Source of the DNA: Steromphala cineraria
Taxonomy: Eukaryota > Mollusca > Gastropoda > Trochida > Trochidae
Length of the DNA stretch: 64,000 nt
Reading direction: 5' to 3'
NCBI GenBank assembly: GCA_916613615.1
Contig: OU744724.1
Location: forward strand, 31,579,452-31,643,451
Every line of letters starts with the position of its first letter. Position 1 is the first letter of the stretch. Made by a program: the position numbers and the translations under genes. The notes beneath the pieces are model-generated. The model did no database searches, was not told the DNA's origin, and saw only the letters and a program-made list of their open reading frames with translations. This document shows, in pieces, positions 23,393 to 36,785 of this stretch.

Positions 23393-25130
23393 CGTTTGCG
23401 GGATACCGCAAAAGCAGAGCAGCCCCGAAACTTGGGGTTTCGCCTTACCCTGTTCCGCCTTTTACAGGCCTCACCAAATTGGGAATTTTCTCTTGACCTT
23501 GACCTTTGACACTCAAGGTCACACAATCAATGAACACATTTCATTGAGTATAACATTATTGTAATGAAATAAAGTGTTAAAAATTAAATTAATCCATTTT
23601 CTCCATATATGTTGACTTTGCTGTGACCTTGACCTTCGACAGTTCGTACTCAAAACTTTTTGAAAATTTTGTACTTCTCAAGAGATAATATATACAAAAT
23701 CTAAACTTCATAGCACAAAAACTTTTCAAGTTATTGTGTTTACAAGGAATTGCAATAACTCATATCTCATGACGTTGACCTTTGACCTTCAAGGTCACAC
23801 AATAATTGAACACTTTTTATTGAGTATAACAATCATGTATTGATTAAAAGTGATCATAGTTAAAATTAAGCATTTTTGCTAAACCATGCTTAAGTCATGA
23901 CCTTGCTGTGACCTTGACCTTTGACAGATTGTAGCCGAAACCTTTTCAAAATTTTTTACTTTTCCAAGGATGATATATACCAAGTTAGAGCTTCATAGCA
24001 CAAAAACTTTTCAAGCTTCCGTGTTTACAAAGAATTTTGTTGTGATTTTATAACTCGTGACCTTGACCTTTGAACTTGAAAGTGAACATGTCATAATGAT
24101 TCCCTGGAAGTATTAACATTTAGACATGTTCATGAGTTCTGAAAAGCTAAATGGGATAAAGTTATACCCAAATTTAGTGCATTTTGTAATAACTCATATC
24201 TCATGACCTTGACCTTTGACCTTCAAGGTCACACAATCATTGAACACTTTTTATTGAGTATAACAATCATGCATGTATTGATTAAAAGTGTTCATAGTTA
24301 AAATAAAGCATTTTCGCTAAAACATGCTTAAGTCATGACCTTGCTGTGACCTTGACCTTTGACAGATTGTAGCCGAAACCTTTTCAAATTTTTTTACTTT
24401 TCCAAGGATGATATATACCAAGTTAGAGCTTCATAGCACAAAAACTTTTCAAGCTTCCGTGTTTACAAAGAATTTTGTTGTGATTTTATAACTCGTGACC
24501 TTGACCTTTGAACTTAAAGTGAACATGCCATAATGATTCCCTGGAAGTATTAACATTTAGACATGTTCATGAGTTCTGAAAAGCTAAATGGGATAAAGTT
24601 ATACCCAAATTTAGTGCATTTTGTAATAACTCATATCTCATGACCTTGACCTTTGACCTTCAAGGTCACACAATCATTGAACACTTTTTATTGAGTATAA
24701 CAATCATGCATGTATTGATTAAAAGTGTTCATAGTTAAAATAAAGCATTTTCGCTAAAACATGCTTAAGTCATGACCTTGCTGTGACCTGGACCTTTGAC
24801 GGATTGTAGCCAAAACCTTTTCAAATTTTTTTACTTTTCCAAGGATGATATATACCAAGTTAGAGCTTCATAGCACAAAAACTTTTCAAGTTATCGCGTT
24901 TACAAGGAATTCTTAGAGTGAATACATAGCTCGTGACCTTGACCTTTGACCTTGAAGGTGAACGTGTCAAAATCGTTCCCCCGAGGTATGAGTAGTAAGG
25001 TATGAATAAGAGTTCTGGAAAGCTTAGTGGAAAAAAGTTATAGCTAGTAGTACGAGTGCGGCGGCGGCGGCGATGGAAACTTCACAAAAACTGATAGCAG
25101 CCCAGTCCTTAGACGGGGCTGCTAACTATG
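23393..25130. repeat. Array of ~435-bp units rich in nuclear-receptor-like half-sites
   Basis: Three long units start near 23,757, 24,191 and 24,628. About eleven TGACCTTGACCTTTGAC-type clusters occur, often followed by TCAAGGTCA. The array opens with agcagccccg and closes with the inverted cggggctgct, after a (GCG)n run near 25,060. Layout (GC-rich ends, core repeats, microsatellite) resembles pearl/Helentron-associated elements. No coding content. Confidence 0.85.
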
Positions 25131-26884
25131 GGACACCAAGACAAAAAGATGGGTATAGATTTCCCAAGGACCTCCTCTAGATACAACACCAAATTTTTAT
25201 TGGTAATAGTTTTTTGGGGGTGTATTAATGGATAGATAATGGATGGATAATGTGATATATCAAACATGGTTATATTCAATGAACATTGTTATAGTTTGTT
25301 TTAAAGTAATACTGTAAATAATGGTTTTGAGGTATAAAAGTGGTTATTGATTATTTCGTATGATAAATGATATTTTTTTTATCTTATAATAGATGATTTT
25401 TGAAGCATGATGTCAAAATGTCTCCACCAATATCTACCAGGATCAAATGTTGGATCAAATGACAAGTAGCCAAAGGGAGATAACTCTAGTAGCGACATCA
25501 ATAGCCCAATTACCCTTGATCTAGTGAAAACACTTTAAAATAAGATGAAAACATGTCTGGGGATCTTAACCAAGTTGCCATTAACACCAACTAACGAGGC
25601 ACGTTTGAAGCAGAACCAAAATTCCAGAGACCCATAATTAGTCGAAGCGTTCACAATGGCGGTGCAAGGCCTAGCAAATTTGGACAAAACCTCAGGGCCT
25701 GCTTCTTCCATTGACAAAATGCCATCTTGGATCTATTATCCCCACTCCAGTGTGATCGATACAAGGGGATCAATGACCGTTATCGGGAACATGGAGGCCA
25801 TGGGGTTAAAATAGGAGATTTCCTGCCTATCAGAAACAACTGGGATCTGGTCAATTTCAGTTACACATAAAGTGTTTTCAGAAATCTGGCTACATCTTAT
25901 TATTGATTTTATAGTTGTTTCTGTCAAGATCATTCACATCCAAATGAAATTCATAAATGCCTGTAAGGAATATCAAGAGAATGTTTTGAAATTGATTTAG
26001 AGTAATGTAGGTTTTCTTCCAAAAGATAACAAATTTGAATGTCCAGATTGAAGCTATGAAATTGCCTTTTTATTGTAAGAATCCACCTTCAGCTGGTTAG
26101 ACTTGAATGATACATGGTAATTGAATAAAAGAGCAACGCTGGATTTGTAAAAAACTACCATGATCTCTGGAGAGACAATTCTGGACGGGCAAGGTATGGT
26201 GTTCTTGACACAACCCATAAGCTGTTAATCTGTTTCCAGTTTAGCCTGGAAGGGCTTCTGTTCATATCAAATCCTAGCCAAAACAATTTCCCTAGATAAG
26301 GTGAAGCTGAATGCTATCTCTTCCAGACTAGGTAATTGCATTATTGCAATGGATAATATCAGGTTCAGACAGGCTATAATTACATTGTTGCAATAATAAA
26401 ACTTTACCACATAGTGTCCAAAACTTACAATGTTTTGCGATGCAACATGATACCCAAGGGCTATACTGCAAATGATCAAAATAAAATTGTCAAGCTGACG
26501 TTAGGGCGTCCAAAAATAAGTATGGTCAAAGAGGGGAATATTGCTGCCACTGCATTTTCAGCTGGAAAATGCAAAATTTTCAAGAGAAAACATCACTAAA
26601 AGCTCAAAAAGAAAAGATCATTCATCACCAATTACTAAAACGATGAAGATTGATCGCAAATTCAGATTTCTTGCTGGTTATGTGATGAACAGACAGGAAG
26701 TACATTTAGACTGCTGCCGTTTGACATTTAAAGTAATTGGTAGCTTATCAAACACATCCATCAGAAGTCAGGACCAGACACTATACCCCTCAGCTTCTCA
26801 TTACCCCTCTTCAAAACATTCACAGTGAATTTACCCACTGCAAGCATAACTTGTCATAGACTTTGTTTCATTAGTAATTCATAA
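25131..26884. other. No confirmed gene
   Basis: A short AGGACCTCCTCTAG fragment at about 25,170 belongs to the 12-kb dispersed family. ORFs at 25,535-25,717 (-) and 26,541-26,828 (+) are unrecognised. Confidence 0.5.
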
Positions 26885-26974
26885 AGAGCACATTTCTTGA
26901 AAATTGTATATTTTCAAATTTTCACTGATAATTGTGTGTTAATGCTAAATGTATAATTTTTAGTGACATCTGGA

Positions 26975-27567
26975 TACTGATGCAACTAGAACCCTTATTC
27001 AGGCCCTCGTGACATCTCGTCTCGACTATTGTAATGTGCTCTTTGTCGGTCTCCCAAATGTTTTGATACAAAGGCTACAGAAGGTACAGAATACTGCAGC
27101 CAGATTGATCTCCCAGTCAAAGAAATCTGAACACATAACTCCTGTGCTTTATTCTCTGCACTGGCTTCCTGTACAGTACCGTATTAAGTATAAAACTCTC
27201 CTCCTTGTTTTTAAGAGTATCCATGGCCTCGCTCCACAGTACCTAACTGATCTGTTCCAGCCCTATACCCCTGCACGTTCCCTCCGATCAAGTGATCAGT
27301 GTCTGCTAACAACGCATGTGACCAGGACAAAAACGTATGGTGACAGGAGCCTTGAAACAGCTGGTCCTCACTTCTGGAATAATCTTCCATATCACCTCAG
27401 AACACAACCTGACTTATCTGCCTTTAAATCAGACCTAAAGACTTGTCTTTTTTCGGAGGCATTTGAACATTATGTTTTGAACCTACCATCTTAGAGCCAA
27501 AGCGCCTTTGAGCTGACTATGGATATTGGCGCTATATAAATATTAGTATGTATGTATGTATGTATGT
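26975..27567 (+). pseudogene. 5'-truncated LINE: C-terminal part of reverse-transcriptase ORF
   Basis: The ORF (open from about 26,975, ATG at 27,009, stop at 27,494) encodes TSRLDYCNVLFVGLP, RLQKVQNTAARLI, LHWLPVQYRIKYKTLL and TAGPHFWNNLP. These are the hallmarks of the region after the RT domain in CR1/L2/Jockey-type LINEs. The catalytic RT and endonuclease parts are absent. The 3' end has ggcgctatataaat followed by (TATG)n, a typical L2/CR1-like tail. The retained part has no internal stop, so the insertion is fairly young. Non-functional. Confidence 0.95.
27547..27567. repeat. (TATG)n at LINE 3' end
   Basis: Five tatg units directly after the gcgctatataaat tail. Confidence 0.9.
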
Positions 27568-28089
27568 CAAAACAGATTGACATAAATTGGTGGCCATTTT
27601 GGTATGAACACCTTTAATTCATTTTGTGTAAGAAAAAGAAATCATATGGCTGAACTGTGCATTATATGTTTGATTTATTAATGCTTCATTTAGTTTGATT
27701 GCATTGTCTTTCAATTGGAACTATTTATTTTCATTTTCCTGACATCACCTTACATTCCCCCACAAGACATGCTACTGCCATCATTAAATCAGAAGAAAAT
27801 TGTTTCAGGAAGTTATAACTGTATTGACTATTGAGCATTACAAAGACACATTTGAAACAAAATCAGATATTTGTTTATATCAATGAAACAGCTTTTAGGG
27901 TTTTACAAGAAAAATTCTTCCAAAAAGCATGTAGCAATCATACATTCAGCCATAGGCTCTGTAACTCATCAAGCTAACTGTAATTCTTTATGCAAATGGT
28001 TACAGGGTAACCATATAGATAATCATAGGGTCACCAAATTCACAGATTACAATCGTCATCAGCTATGGAATATGTCCACAAGGTTTCAG

Positions 28090-28700
28090 CTTTCTAGTCC
28101 TCTTGATTCATGAAAATGTTATAGAAATAGGTTTTTAGGATATTGACCCTGGGCTCCCTATTAGGAGAAAATATCAGGGTCATGAAACATATGAATTATT
28201 ATCCCCATCAGGAAAGGAGTCTGTATACAAGGTTTCAGCTTTCTATAGCCTTTTGCTTCTGGAGATAGAGATCGGGGTAGGTTTTAAGTGCATTTCCCCT
28301 GGGACCCTTATATGGAGTCACAGAGTTCCCAATTCTAACTAGAAACCTCCTAAGAGTCTTAGCTAAAAGTTTTTACATAGGGTTTCAATTTTTTTTTACT
28401 TTTGCTATTGGAGGAGGCAAAAAATAGGCTTATAAGTAGTGGTCTCTGGGGCCCCTATTAGACTTCACTGGGTAACCTAATCTATAAATTAGAATCCACA
28501 TCAGCTAAGGTGTCTGCACAGACTTCAGCTTTCTAGACTTTGCTTCTGGAGAAGAAGAAAAATAGGTTTGACCCTTTCGTCACAGGGTCACCAAATCTAT
28601 AAATGAGAATTTCCATAAGGTAAGAACCTGTACACGGTTTCAGCTTCCTTGAGTCAATAGTTCTGTAGAAGAAGTCGAAAAGGTTTATGTCAGGATAAAT
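28090..28700. repeat. Degenerate ~150-bp tandem repeat
   Basis: About five diverged units, each with (a)ggtttcagctttctag, ttgcttctggaga and taggtttnacc, plus cctattaggagaaaatatcagggtca-like spacers. Old satellite or decayed array. Confidence 0.65.
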
Positions 28701-31231
28701 GGACAGCCAGGTGTCATGCAATGCCACAAACCCATCAGGTCTATGAGCTAAAAAAACTGTAGAAATATGCCTTGTAATACTACAATTCATAGCTGATGTA
28801 ACTATTTCTAAAAGAACCAGACATGTCAAACTGCAAAGATAATGTACACATACATTGACGCAGTTGCCTTTCGCAATGGCTAATAAACAGACCAAAATGG
28901 ACATCATTCATCACGGATGTATGATATAATGCAAGATATAACACAGCAGCCAGGGTATACAGATGATATGACATGCAGTAGGCAGATAGCGGGGGATATC
29001 ACATACTTCAATGGGATATATTGATGATGGAACCTGACCGCATGGTTGAATCTGGGATATAACAAACACAGATGATTGGATATTACAAGCTATTGGAAGG
29101 AGGATAAAAAACTGCAGCAAAGAGGATATTGGAAACTGCAGGGAGAAATCAAAATAAATGAGGTGTTCTTCATGCTTTCACGCTTGCAACATTGATCAAT
29201 ATCAGATGGGGCTTATTGTGGTGCGGTCTGCAGGGTTTGGTAGACATCGATGCTGCAACTATGGAGTAATATTTTATGTGAAGGATGGCCATTTTTATTA
29301 CTTGCTAATGATGGTATTTGAATGTTCAGCAAAATTTGGCACCATAATCATTCAAAGGGCTACAATCCTGACCCAATAAACTTTGCTGATAGCTAGGTTG
29401 AGATTGATCTTTTTATTAGTTCTCCACTCTGATAGTCTCATAAAATCAAACCATACCAAATGTGTAATGATAGGTCTTTGACAACCTGGTGGGTTGTAGG
29501 GAAGCATGAGGAAAGATACAGTGACCGAGCCAATAGGATTTGACTAAAATTAGAAACAGAATAAATCCGCTATCAACCCAAGATATTATTAGGCAGACAT
29601 TTTCTATATGTATATTTGGAAAAGGTTTAAGATGATAGCAGATTCATCTGGATCCTACTTAACATTTGTGGATGATTGGTAGCAGTGGAAGGGCACAGGA
29701 CATGACCCGTGCTGGTCATTGATTTAACCCTGAGTAGATCAGGGTTAAGGAAAGTTATGATTTGAATGAGACTGCATATTCTTTAGAACAATGTCCATGA
29801 AAGTGTTACTCGCTCACACGTAATCTGATACCAGAGTGCAACTGTATTTACAGAAATACTGAAACTTGTTGGGAAATATACAACCTTACAACCCTGAAAT
29901 TTTTAAATAATGCTTTTTTTATTGACCTTAACATATCGTCTGAAATTGATTCCACAATTATTACCACTTTCCTATTACTTTCAATGAATACATCAAAATG
30001 TTTGTTCTTCCATTTTTTTGCATCGAAGGCATACAGTCATTACCAAATTGTACATTACATGTCATAAAGAGAAACTATATGCATACAATATCAGATGATC
30101 ATATATTACCCCTTTTCGTCTTTAATCCAATAAAACAACGTCCAAAAACCTTATCAGTTGGCATAAAACCTTTTAAATGCAGAAACCATAACAACATTTT
30201 GAACAGCTATCACTATAAGCAGCATTCAGTAAGACATGTCACCAATGCAAGAGTAGCTAGTGCCAGTGTGGCAACGCTCACCACTTCAGCTCCGACTACA
30301 AAGCATCTAATCGTTGGTCCTGGAGGGTTAGCCATCCTAATTGACGACTAATTCAATTACATATCTTCTGCCTCCCGGTCATCAGACAGATATTGGCTGG
30401 TACTGATTTATCTCTAAGGTGGAGAGAATGTACACTAAGGTTTTAAAAGAGAATATAATTATTTAGATTGTCTGGCTGTCTATCTATTGGACAATATGTA
30501 AAGTACCTTTTTTTATAAATACAATTAATTCATATTTGTGATTTTAGAAAATAGCAAGGTATAGATCATTTTGTCTAGTCTCAGAACACTTTGTCATAAT
30601 CTATTATCAACAACCCCTCTGTTAACAAATTCTTGTTTTTGGCCATAAATAGTGGCATGTAGCTTATCTATTAAGGAGTAAGGATGTTTAAAAAGAATAG
30701 AACATTCAATATCGATGCCATAAAACCTGCTATCAAAAAAGAATAAACTAACAAAGAGAGATGAGATCAAGATACACTTATCAAACCAGCAGACCACAAT
30801 CTTTGTGCACAAATCTCCAAGATGTAGTAATCCACTGGCAAACTAGAGAGAGCAGCTAGACCATAATGGTTCTCCTACTTGATGCTCTTGCAGGTCTAAA
30901 ACTGGTCCTTCCCCAGAGGAACTAATTCAATTATAGAGACTACAAGACAAGACCCCAGACTCCTGTAGGGCCAGTTTACATGAGTTTTCTACATCAAGAA
31001 CTGCCCTTGGGGCTGATCAAATAGTTGCACACAAATCTGGATTACATGTTTGTGATGCGCCAACGGGAGAGAACACAACCAAATGTTCTGTAATGGATTG
31101 GGGACTAGTGAAGAGAGTTAAATCTCCTGACTGACCTTGGTGCCATTCAACAAATCAGTCTTAGAGTTAGAATCAATTATTGACAGTTCTTGTGGAAATC
31201 AAATGTTGGCAACAGGAACCATTTAAATACA
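28701..31231. other. No recognised gene
   Basis: Overlapping ORFs (28,533-29,379 on both strands; 29,998-30,351 +) have no recognised domains. Confidence 0.5.
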
Positions 31232-31405
31232 GTTACAGTGTTGTTCCTAGAGCGGGTCCTGGGGATAGTTGCCCACCCTTTTGGCTTTGTGTCCTTTAAA
31301 AATTTGAGATGTAGATTCTTTTAATATTGCAAAGGGTACCATATGCTCAGAACATGCCAAAATGACCCCATCAACTGATTACCTAGGAACAACGTACACT
31401 GCAGT
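31232..31405 (-). repeat. Dispersed repeat, AGGACCC family, copy 2
   Basis: On minus it reads aatcagttgatggggtcattttgg, taccctttgcaa, gccaaaagggtgggcaact and caggacccgctctaggaaca, matching 11,943-12,115. Confidence 0.75.
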
Positions 31406-32854
31406 TATGCAGTTACTTGTGACTATGATAACATTATCTTCACTTACAAAATATTCATGACATGATATTAAAAAAAAAAGAATTTATTTCTCTAACAATC
31501 AAATTATTCAGATCAACAAGAGAATACAAGAGGCTCATAAACCACTACTATAGATATATCTAACATCCAATTCTTGTCCCCTCTTCCATGTGACCTGGTA
31601 AGAGAAGCGTTAAATGCCATGTATAGACTAAAACCATGGGAAAGAGACAAGGATGCTCCAGATTGTCAACTATTACTTGTGACATTTCACTTCAAAGCAC
31701 AAAACACAGCCATAGATTACTCAACAGGGTATTTTGCGTGTAGGTTATAACAACGAATCTGATATAAACTGTCAACATTTGTGTCTCTTGACTCGATATG
31801 ATACAGCTTTACTTCATATTTCTAGATGATTTGTGCTGATCTTTTACCCTTAAATCTTGTCTGGTATTGTTTGTCATCATTAATTACTTGTTATGTTCTG
31901 ATAAATATGCAATATGATAAAAGCATGTGATGCATGCATGGTTACACATCTCTACAAGTGACTTTCAGTTTTAACTTAATTTAGTTAATCATGAAAGGAA
32001 AAATTCCACAGGACCTTGAATATCATTTCTTACAAAACATTTAATTTATCAAACATCAATTCAAAAATAGAAATGATTTAACTGTAAAAATGTTGTGAAT
32101 ATGTCACGGTTTCAATGTAAACAAATTTTACTTAAAAGTTATATCTGGATACATTCATGGTTAAAGAATTTATTCATCTTCATAATCTAAATCCAACTTC
32201 CAAAATGCCTCTGAAAGAAGCTTTACTAACATGTAGCTACCCAACACATTTGTTACATGATGAACAAGACGTACAGCTACAACTCCTACTCTGAAGCCAG
32301 AGTTCAATATTGCTCCACAATCTATCATGTCTGAGGCAGGGCTATGGCCCCTGTTGGCTCGTTATCAGCATCCGCTGTTCACTCTCAACCAAACTTGTCA
32401 TCTCAGGTCAACAATAACATCAGCTGCCTTCCACAAGAGTTGTGAGAATAGAGACATGCCATCTTAACACGAAATAAGCATTGCTCTTGCATTAACCATA
32501 TTGGCGGCCTAACCCATTCACAACAACTCTACATATTTGTCAAATGAAGATTCAAATCAGCATTTATATTTTAGAATTTTGCAAAGTCTACATAATTTAT
32601 TTTTCTAAGATAAACCTTTTCTAAAGGTAGAGGCCAATATGCTCTACCATAACATAGTCCTCTAAGAAAACTGTGTGGTACTGTACATCACGCTGTGGGT
32701 GGGCTGTAGTTCCATGTAGAAAGTGCAGACTCAGCAACAAATAGCTGACTTCTAAATCCAGCACTGGCCTTATGCCCATATCTGCTTGATCCATGGAACA
32801 CTCAGCGTTGTGAGCATTGTCTATACACACCAGATCTTACACACAGGCACTCAA
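31406..32854. other. No recognised gene
   Basis: A somewhat GC-richer patch at 32,280-32,500 was checked for VPS39 C-terminal codons; none seen. Confidence 0.5.
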
Positions 32855-33755
32855 CATGCATAATTCATAGTCTATGGTTTGTCTGATGTTTGTACACCTT
32901 TGATGCAAGCAAACTGAAGATTTGGATGTATATCTAGACTGGGGTAAACTCTCCAAACTCTCTCTTTCCAGCCAGATCTTACATAAAAGCCCTTAATATG
33001 CATGCATAAATCACAGTCTATGGTTTGTCTGATGTTTGTACACCTTTGATGCAAGTAAATTGAAGATTTGGATTATATGTAGACTGGGGTAAACTCTCAA
33101 GAAATATGGTCTTAATGAAACAGATCTTTAACATAAAAGCCCTCAATATGCATAATTCACAGTCTATGGTTTGTCTGATGTTTGTACATTTACATCAAAC
33201 CAGATCTTGCACACTGGCACTCAAAATGCATAATTCAATCAATAGTTTGTCTGATGTTTGTACATATTTGATACAAGCAAATTAAGGCTTTTGATATGGA
33301 CTTGCATAAATTCCCCAGTAACATTGTCTTTCCAGACAAGATCTATAACACTAGCACTATAAATGCATAATTCAATCAATAGTTTGTCTGATGTTTGTAC
33401 ATCATTGATACAAGCAAATTGAGGCTTTGGATATAGACTTGCATTAACTCTTTGGAAACATAAATATTTTTTTCCAGACAAGATCTAACACAAAGGTACT
33501 CAACATGTATGATAATTTGTCTGACGTATAGGCATCTTTGATACAAGCCATTTGAAATTTGGATGAAGATTGGTATAGCACAAATTACCATTGTCTATTC
33601 ATACCAGACTATCGCACACCAGACACTCATCATGCATATCAATCCAGAGTTGACAATTTTACTAATTTGTTCATTTTTAATACAAGCGATTGGAGATTGG
33701 ATAGTTTGTCTGATGTTTGTAAATCTTGATACAGGTAATTTGTGAATTTGGACAT
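32855..33755. repeat. Degenerate 70-150-bp tandem array
   Basis: At least seven units carry gtttgtctgatgtttgtaca, gatacaagcaaatt and catgcataattca. Minus-strand ORFs here (32,872-33,591) repeat the same peptide in shifted frames and are array products. Confidence 0.9.
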
Positions 33756-34377
33756 ATAGACATTCAAGAAGAATAAACATTATAAAACCATTATTTTGCC
33801 AACCCAGATGGAACTAGACGAACATAAATTAGTCAACAGGCCATGATGTTTCTACATCTTTTGATAACAGCTAAAAAGCAAATTGCAGATCTCAAAGTAA
33901 AGTAGCTATAATTCAAAATGCATTACAAACATTTTGTTATTGATTCATGATTATAAACACAGTTGACAGTAAAAATTCCTGACAATAATTAATTGGAGTT
34001 TGGGGGATTACTTACAAAAGTATCCACAATAAGACCTTTATGATGACAGTGTTGATGTCATTAAACAAGAACTTATATAATTATGCATGATCAGATCCAA
34101 TCAAGGGCATTATGGTCATTATTTAGAGATTGTCTATTTAACACCTTTGTATACACATAGAGGATACAGAGCAATTAATGAATTCCGTGCGTTGAAGATT
34201 TTTGTTGTTGTCAATATTGATAGTTTAATTTCAAATTATATGTTGGTTGTTTCAACTATGCTGTTTTATATTCAGCCAAAAAGCCATTACCCCTATATAT
34301 TCAAGCATATAACTACTGAACATATTTAATTTTCTCCATGGTAATCACTAATTCAGTAAGACATTGTCAGTTTGGCT
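33756..34377. other. No recognised gene
   Basis: The short ORF 34,087-34,329 is unrecognised. Confidence 0.5.
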
Positions 34378-34737
34378 AGCTCGTTTTTAGGGGAATATGA
34401 GTAGATGTCAGGAAAATGAAAATTAATGGTTGAATTTGAAAGACAATGCATTTAAACTAAATGGAGCAGTAATAATTCAAATATATTATGTAAAGTTTAG
34501 CCATGCGTTTCCTTTTTCTTGCACAAAATGAATTAAAGGTGTTCACACAAAATTGCCGCCCATTGATTTTAGGTAAATCTTCATGCTTTGTCCTCTGACT
34601 ATGGATAATTGGTTTGTGTTACGACATTTTTGACACTATCAAAATAATACATTTATCATTATCATACAATTATCAGTGAAAATTTTAAAACATAAAATTA
34701 TCAAAAAATGTGCTACTGCCCTTTTAAAAGCTACAAT
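34378..34737 (+). mobile_element. GGGGCAGTAGCA-type MITE, longest copy
   Basis: Runs from a degraded gctagctcgtttttagggg end through gatgtcaggaaaatgaaaat and aaaggtgttcacacaaaatt to gtgctactgcccttttaaa. Copies: 19,525, 26,885 (reverse, interrupted) and 49,977 (short, both ends). Confidence 0.75.
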
Positions 34738-36562
34738 ATAAGCCCTACCAGATAACTTTAATGACATACAAGAATGCACATAATGTACACAAATGTTACA
34801 GTTTGCAGCCTGCTCATTTTATCATTAATAATCACACTAAATAAACTTTGCCATGCAATATGAATCATAACATCCTGGCTGTAATATACAAGACAATGTC
34901 AATCAATAATGCCCTGATTGACAGATACGAGTATAAATAGCTGCCAGACAGACATGACCTACCTGTGATGCTAGTTTATTGATCTTGATGAAACATAAGC
35001 TAGGTAGTTGTAATTGAACTTGTGTGATGCTTTTGGTTGACGGTACAGTTTTTCAAGTAAAAATCACTTAACATTGAGGCTCCAGTCTTACAGGAGGTAG
35101 CTTGATAAGTAATCAATAGCGTCAAAGAAAATTAAGAATGTAAATTAACACAGACGCGTCTGTCCGTCAAAAGAATAAATTATTATCAGCAAGTAGAGGT
35201 AAAATAAGTCAACCAATCCAATCCTTACACTTCATATATAAAACACTTTTTCTACACTTTTTTGTTCATGTACTTTTGTTCAACTACATGGTAAAGCCAC
35301 CCAATGAAATCCTTACACTTCATACCGGTATATAAAATAGAGACTGTTAATTATTTTCCTTTTTTATTCATGTAAACATTCTTCAGACAAAATTATCATC
35401 CGCAAAAGAAGTAAAATAATGGTAAAGCCAACCAATCCAATCATTTCACTTCACCCAGTGAGGTAGGAAGGATCCAAGTGAAGCTTGCGATGAGTAGGAG
35501 ACAGACCATGGTAGTCTGACATTACTTTGGTAAAGGGGAATACATGCTGTCTGTGTTATCAGTCAGTAGGAAAACAGTTTGTGTCTGTACATCTAACTCC
35601 TAGTGCATCCTAATGGATTAAATATACATTTAACATCAAACAATTCACTGTATGGAGTTGTGAAGTAACAATCATGGATGTTAACAGTAGAATAATTATA
35701 GAAAGCAAGTTAATGATGTGGAAAGAATACACTTATGTTTGAAAGAACAAAGACCGAATGAAAATAGTTTACCTTTTATTATCAGCATATTGAATGTTGT
35801 TGTGAATTTAAAATATGAATATGAAATAAAGGCCCTCCAAATCATTGAAAACGTAAAAATGTTCCTAAAGGTATCAAATCTTAGGCCTTCTCTTTTTTAG
35901 ACAGGTGCAGACAGAATAAATTTGCTGTATATTAAAAAATATTCCTCGTCCTTTTAAATCAACTTAATCTCATTAACAATAAAAAAATGTGATTGACATT
36001 TATAAAATCTACTTTTGAGAAAGCGTTCTCTTACGTATTCCTGGCTCTCAATAAAAAACTAAGATATAATTAAAGATAGAAGGCAATAGGTGAAAAAAAG
36101 CAATATAAAAAGAGTCAAACAATCATTATAAAAAAAGGAAGGTAAGTCTGTACGTGGAAAATCTAAAGCAAATCAGTAAAAAAAACCAGCAACAAACAAA
36201 AATTTCATTAAAAAAAATTTTATACATGTACATCACAAAAAAACTAGAAAGTAAATCTGCATCAGCACGTTGATCACTTATGAATGATTATACAGGAAAA
36301 CAATGAAAGAGTTAGAATTGTTATGCAACTAATGTGCCTAAAAGCCAACCATATGGCGAACAATATCTCTGTTGTCTTAAAGCCAGGAAGGTTTTGTTTA
36401 ATTTCCAGATAACACTGAAATACAAGGAGCACATGTTGCTGTGTTTAACTTAAGTAGCTAAACATCCCTGACCCACGTAACTTCACTCAGACTCTGCTGA
36501 TACAGATAAGGCAGCTGAACCCATCTTCCCTGAAACTGTGGAATAATTGTGTAAGTTTGAGT
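34738..36562. other. No recognised gene
   Basis: Imperfect local repeats at 35,210-35,460 (aatccttacacttcatatata) are the only structure. AT-rich elsewhere. Confidence 0.5.
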
Positions 36563-36633
36563 AATACACCTTATTCACGCGACGCCATTTTGGAAACGAA
36601 AGCGAGGCTAGGAACGCAAACAAAGCGCTCAGT

Positions 36634-36785
36634 ATGGCGGCATACCATTGCCGTGTGCCGCATTATGCCAATGACTCTCGCTACATCAATGACAATTCCT
36701 TATCATTTCACAAATTTCCTAACATTCGACACTTCGGAAGCAATGGATCATAAAGGTCAGACGGGATGTAGGCGAGAATTTCAGG
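36634..36785 (+). pseudogene. Broken THAP-domain exon of a transposase
   Basis: ATG at 36,634 starts MAAYHCRVPHYANDSRY, then LSFHKFPNI. After a one-base frameshift near 36,740 it continues KQWIIKVRRDVGENF, ending at a possible CAGG|GTACT donor. The order Cys, then FHKFP, then W-x-RRD is the THAP zinc-finger pattern. The second zinc cysteine (usual CxVPxC) is Tyr, so the finger is also damaged. Alternative: a host THAP gene fragment, but the adjacent terminal repeat favours a transposon. Confidence 0.7.

Larger units (their letters stand above)
26885..27760 (-). mobile_element. GGGGCAGTAGCA-type MITE split by a LINE
   Basis: Left part gagcacatttcttgaaaatt...cactgataattgtg and right part (ggccattttggtatgaacacctttaattcattttgtg, ccattgcat-like spacer, tcattttcctgacatcacc) match the reverse complement of 34,378-34,737. 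A LINE fragment sits between them. Confidence 0.7.

Noticed and set aside
25535..25717. Minus-strand 60-codon ORF starting MSMEEAGPEVLSKFARP
   Set aside because: Looks protein-like, but no known domain, splice partner or second copy was found; kept as unrecognised.
32872..33591. Series of minus-strand ORFs with CINDVQTSDK-like repeats
   Set aside because: Products of the degenerate tandem array in shifting frames.
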